Source: Gordius sp. MW1
Taxonomy: Eukaryota; Nematomorpha; Gordioida; Gordea; Gordiidae
Assembly: GCA_964036665.1 (NCBI GenBank)
Contig: OZ038532.1
Coordinates: 16,634,537 to 16,698,536, forward strand
Length of the DNA: 64,000 nucleotides
Direction: 5' to 3'
Under the pieces are notes generated by a model, which worked only from the letters and a program-made list of their open reading frames with translations, did not search any database and was not told the origin of the DNA. A program made the translations under genes and the position numbers. How positions within the stretch are numbered: the first letter of the stretch is position 1; each line of letters opens with the position of its first letter. Below are positions 63,401 to 64,000 of the stretch, piece after piece.

Positions 63401-64000
63401 TTTTAAAAATAAGGCCATGTGATTGAGAATCGAAGGTAAGTGAAAAACGTTTCTTGTGATATATACAGGGTTGATGTGCAAGTTAAAAGTATTCACAAAT
63501 TCGTTATCGTTCACGTGGTATTTCTGCCTTAAAAACGTGCATTTTATCAGGCGTAGAGATTGCAATGGTTTCTCAAACCACGATTGCGAAAAATATTCTG
63601 CATACCTACATAAACACAACTATATTGAATACAATCTGTATTAATATTAAGAAAAGAAATTAACAATATCAATACTTTTGCATATGTTTGTAAATTATTT
63701 GTGAATCTACCACGTTCAAGATTGTAAATATTGTAGAGTTGAATAATAATGTATGAAAAGTCAAGGAGTTGATGTCTACTATGAAATCGGATTGATCTAA
63801 AAAACGAGCCCATAAATTGCATAGCAATTAATAATTTATAAAAATGGAAATAATAAATTATATAAAATAATCATATCCCATTGCACTTTATTAAGAAAAA
63901 AGAGTAATCCCGTTCCGATTTAATTCAGTTCGGGTATGGACTATCAGTCAAAATGCAAATATTAAATGACAACGTTTTTAAGGTTATTTTTAACCCACAA
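48472..64000 (-). CDS. VPS13B: VPS13B (chorein family lipid-transfer protein), C-terminal part; 5' part outside the window
   Basis: Many minus-strand exons continue one protein. Larger ones are about 63605-61700, 61022-60629, 59750-58990, 58920-58700, 57396-57139, 57064-56612, 56269-56020, 55690-54950, 54880-54360, 54330-53320, 53280-53060, 52906-52710, 51950-51740, 49130-48864, 48835-48724 and 48684-48472 (TAA). Diagnostic blocks match human VPS13B in order: VPCRLEYMEEDG, CWKYPEPR, TTIINHTSFKIE, LCPDIMVLNDTEYDLHL, LGWIIGSLDMIGNPA, SLSRNMEHVSMDQDHV, then GGIIDLP with KGMLGIIVKP. The phrases GWxxGSLD and GIID(Q/L)P separate VPS13B from VPS13A/C/D. The protein bridges membranes at the Golgi and moves lipids; human loss causes Cohen syndrome. 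The N-terminal chorein domain must lie to the right. Several introns are tiny (36 nt at 56270-56305, 28 nt at 48836-48863, about 40 nt near 48700). Exon ends not quoted exactly are approximate. Confidence 0.93.
49365..49397 (-). repeat. SINE head fragment
   Basis: GACAACCAAAAGCGAGCCCAT is the inverse of the conserved head ATGGGCTCGCTTTTGGTTGTC of the tRNA-boxed SINE family; it sits in a VPS13B intron. No B-box unit follows clearly. Confidence 0.6.
50836..50880 (-). repeat. SINE head fragment
   Basis: The sequence AAAAGCGAGCCCATAAATTG with CATAGCAATTAAAAG is the inverse of the SINE head (TTGCTATGCAATTTATGGGC, GCTCGCTTTTGG). It lies in a VPS13B intron. Confidence 0.65.
51358..51693 (-). mobile_element. 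Complete non-autonomous Helitron, 336 bp
   Basis: On the minus strand it begins TCTTATATATAAAAATG after an A and ends TCATCTAG before a T. The hairpin GGCAAAACAACGTTTGCC (6-bp stem) lies 8 bases before CTAG. The interior has a pair of inverted segments around CCGATTTGGCTC (51548 and 51606 on the plus strand). It sits in a VPS13B intron in the gene's own orientation. No Rep/helicase is encoded. Confidence 0.88.
52010..52700. other. VPS13B intron
   Basis: AT-rich intronic sequence between the exon ending GGIIDLP (51950) and the exon SLSRNMEHVSMDQ (52906). No repeat family or additional exon is recognised here. Confidence 0.5.
57645..58690. other. VPS13B intron
   Basis: About 1 kb of AT-rich sequence between coding blocks at about 58700 and 57640. 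Nothing else could be supported. Confidence 0.5.
63800..63833 (-). repeat. SINE head fragment
   Basis: ACGAGCCCATAAATTGCATA with GCAATTAATAA is the inverse of the SINE head, directly in front of the VPS13B exon that starts near 63793. The acceptor TTTTTTAG used by that exon appears to lie in, or right against, the T-rich part of the SINE. Confidence 0.6.

Overview
The window is AT-rich eukaryotic DNA from an animal, most likely an invertebrate. Five spliced protein-coding genes with clear animal orthologues sit in a landscape crowded with transposon remains. The tripartite-motif gene is of the protostome thin/nhl-1 type, so a protostome is the best guess; the species cannot be named from sequence alone.

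Layout: 1-5.1 kb holds transposon remains (a Helitron-like end, hAT-type miniatures, a LINE on the minus strand and a palindromic Penelope-like repeat). 5.14-14.67 kb (+) is a PPP1R37-type gene (leucine-rich-repeat inhibitor subunit of protein phosphatase 1), whose second intron region has filled with SINEs, palindromes and a hAT miniature. 15-20.7 kb is a repeat field: an LTR-related direct repeat, a nearly 1.9-kb fold-back structure with a nested element, and a possible solo LTR. 20.78-22.26 kb (+) is PSMD14/Rpn11, the proteasome deubiquitinase. 22.5-29.8 kb is transposons, some inserted inside others. 30.2-33.5 kb (-) is YIPF6, with LINE remains inside its largest intron. 35.1-36.85 kb is a broken Ty3/Gypsy fossil followed by a SINE array. 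41.4-46.5 kb (+) is a large RING/B-box/NHL protein (thin/nhl-1 type, TRIM32-like). From 48.47 kb to beyond the right edge (-) lies the C-terminal part of VPS13B, a lipid-transfer protein.

The genes share no pathway. PSMD14 and the RING protein both belong to the ubiquitin system, YIPF6 and VPS13B both act at the Golgi, but distances and orientations give no sign of an operon. The clearest genome-wide trait is intron size: many introns are only 28-53 nt and are fixed by exact reading-frame continuity with conserved proteins, while others run to kilobases and collect transposons. Nothing here is certain to be a new system; the best second looks are the tiny introns, the frame-preserving intron of YIPF6, the fold-back structure, the tandem tRNA-boxed SINE arrays and the hammerhead-like core in the palindromic Penelope-like family.
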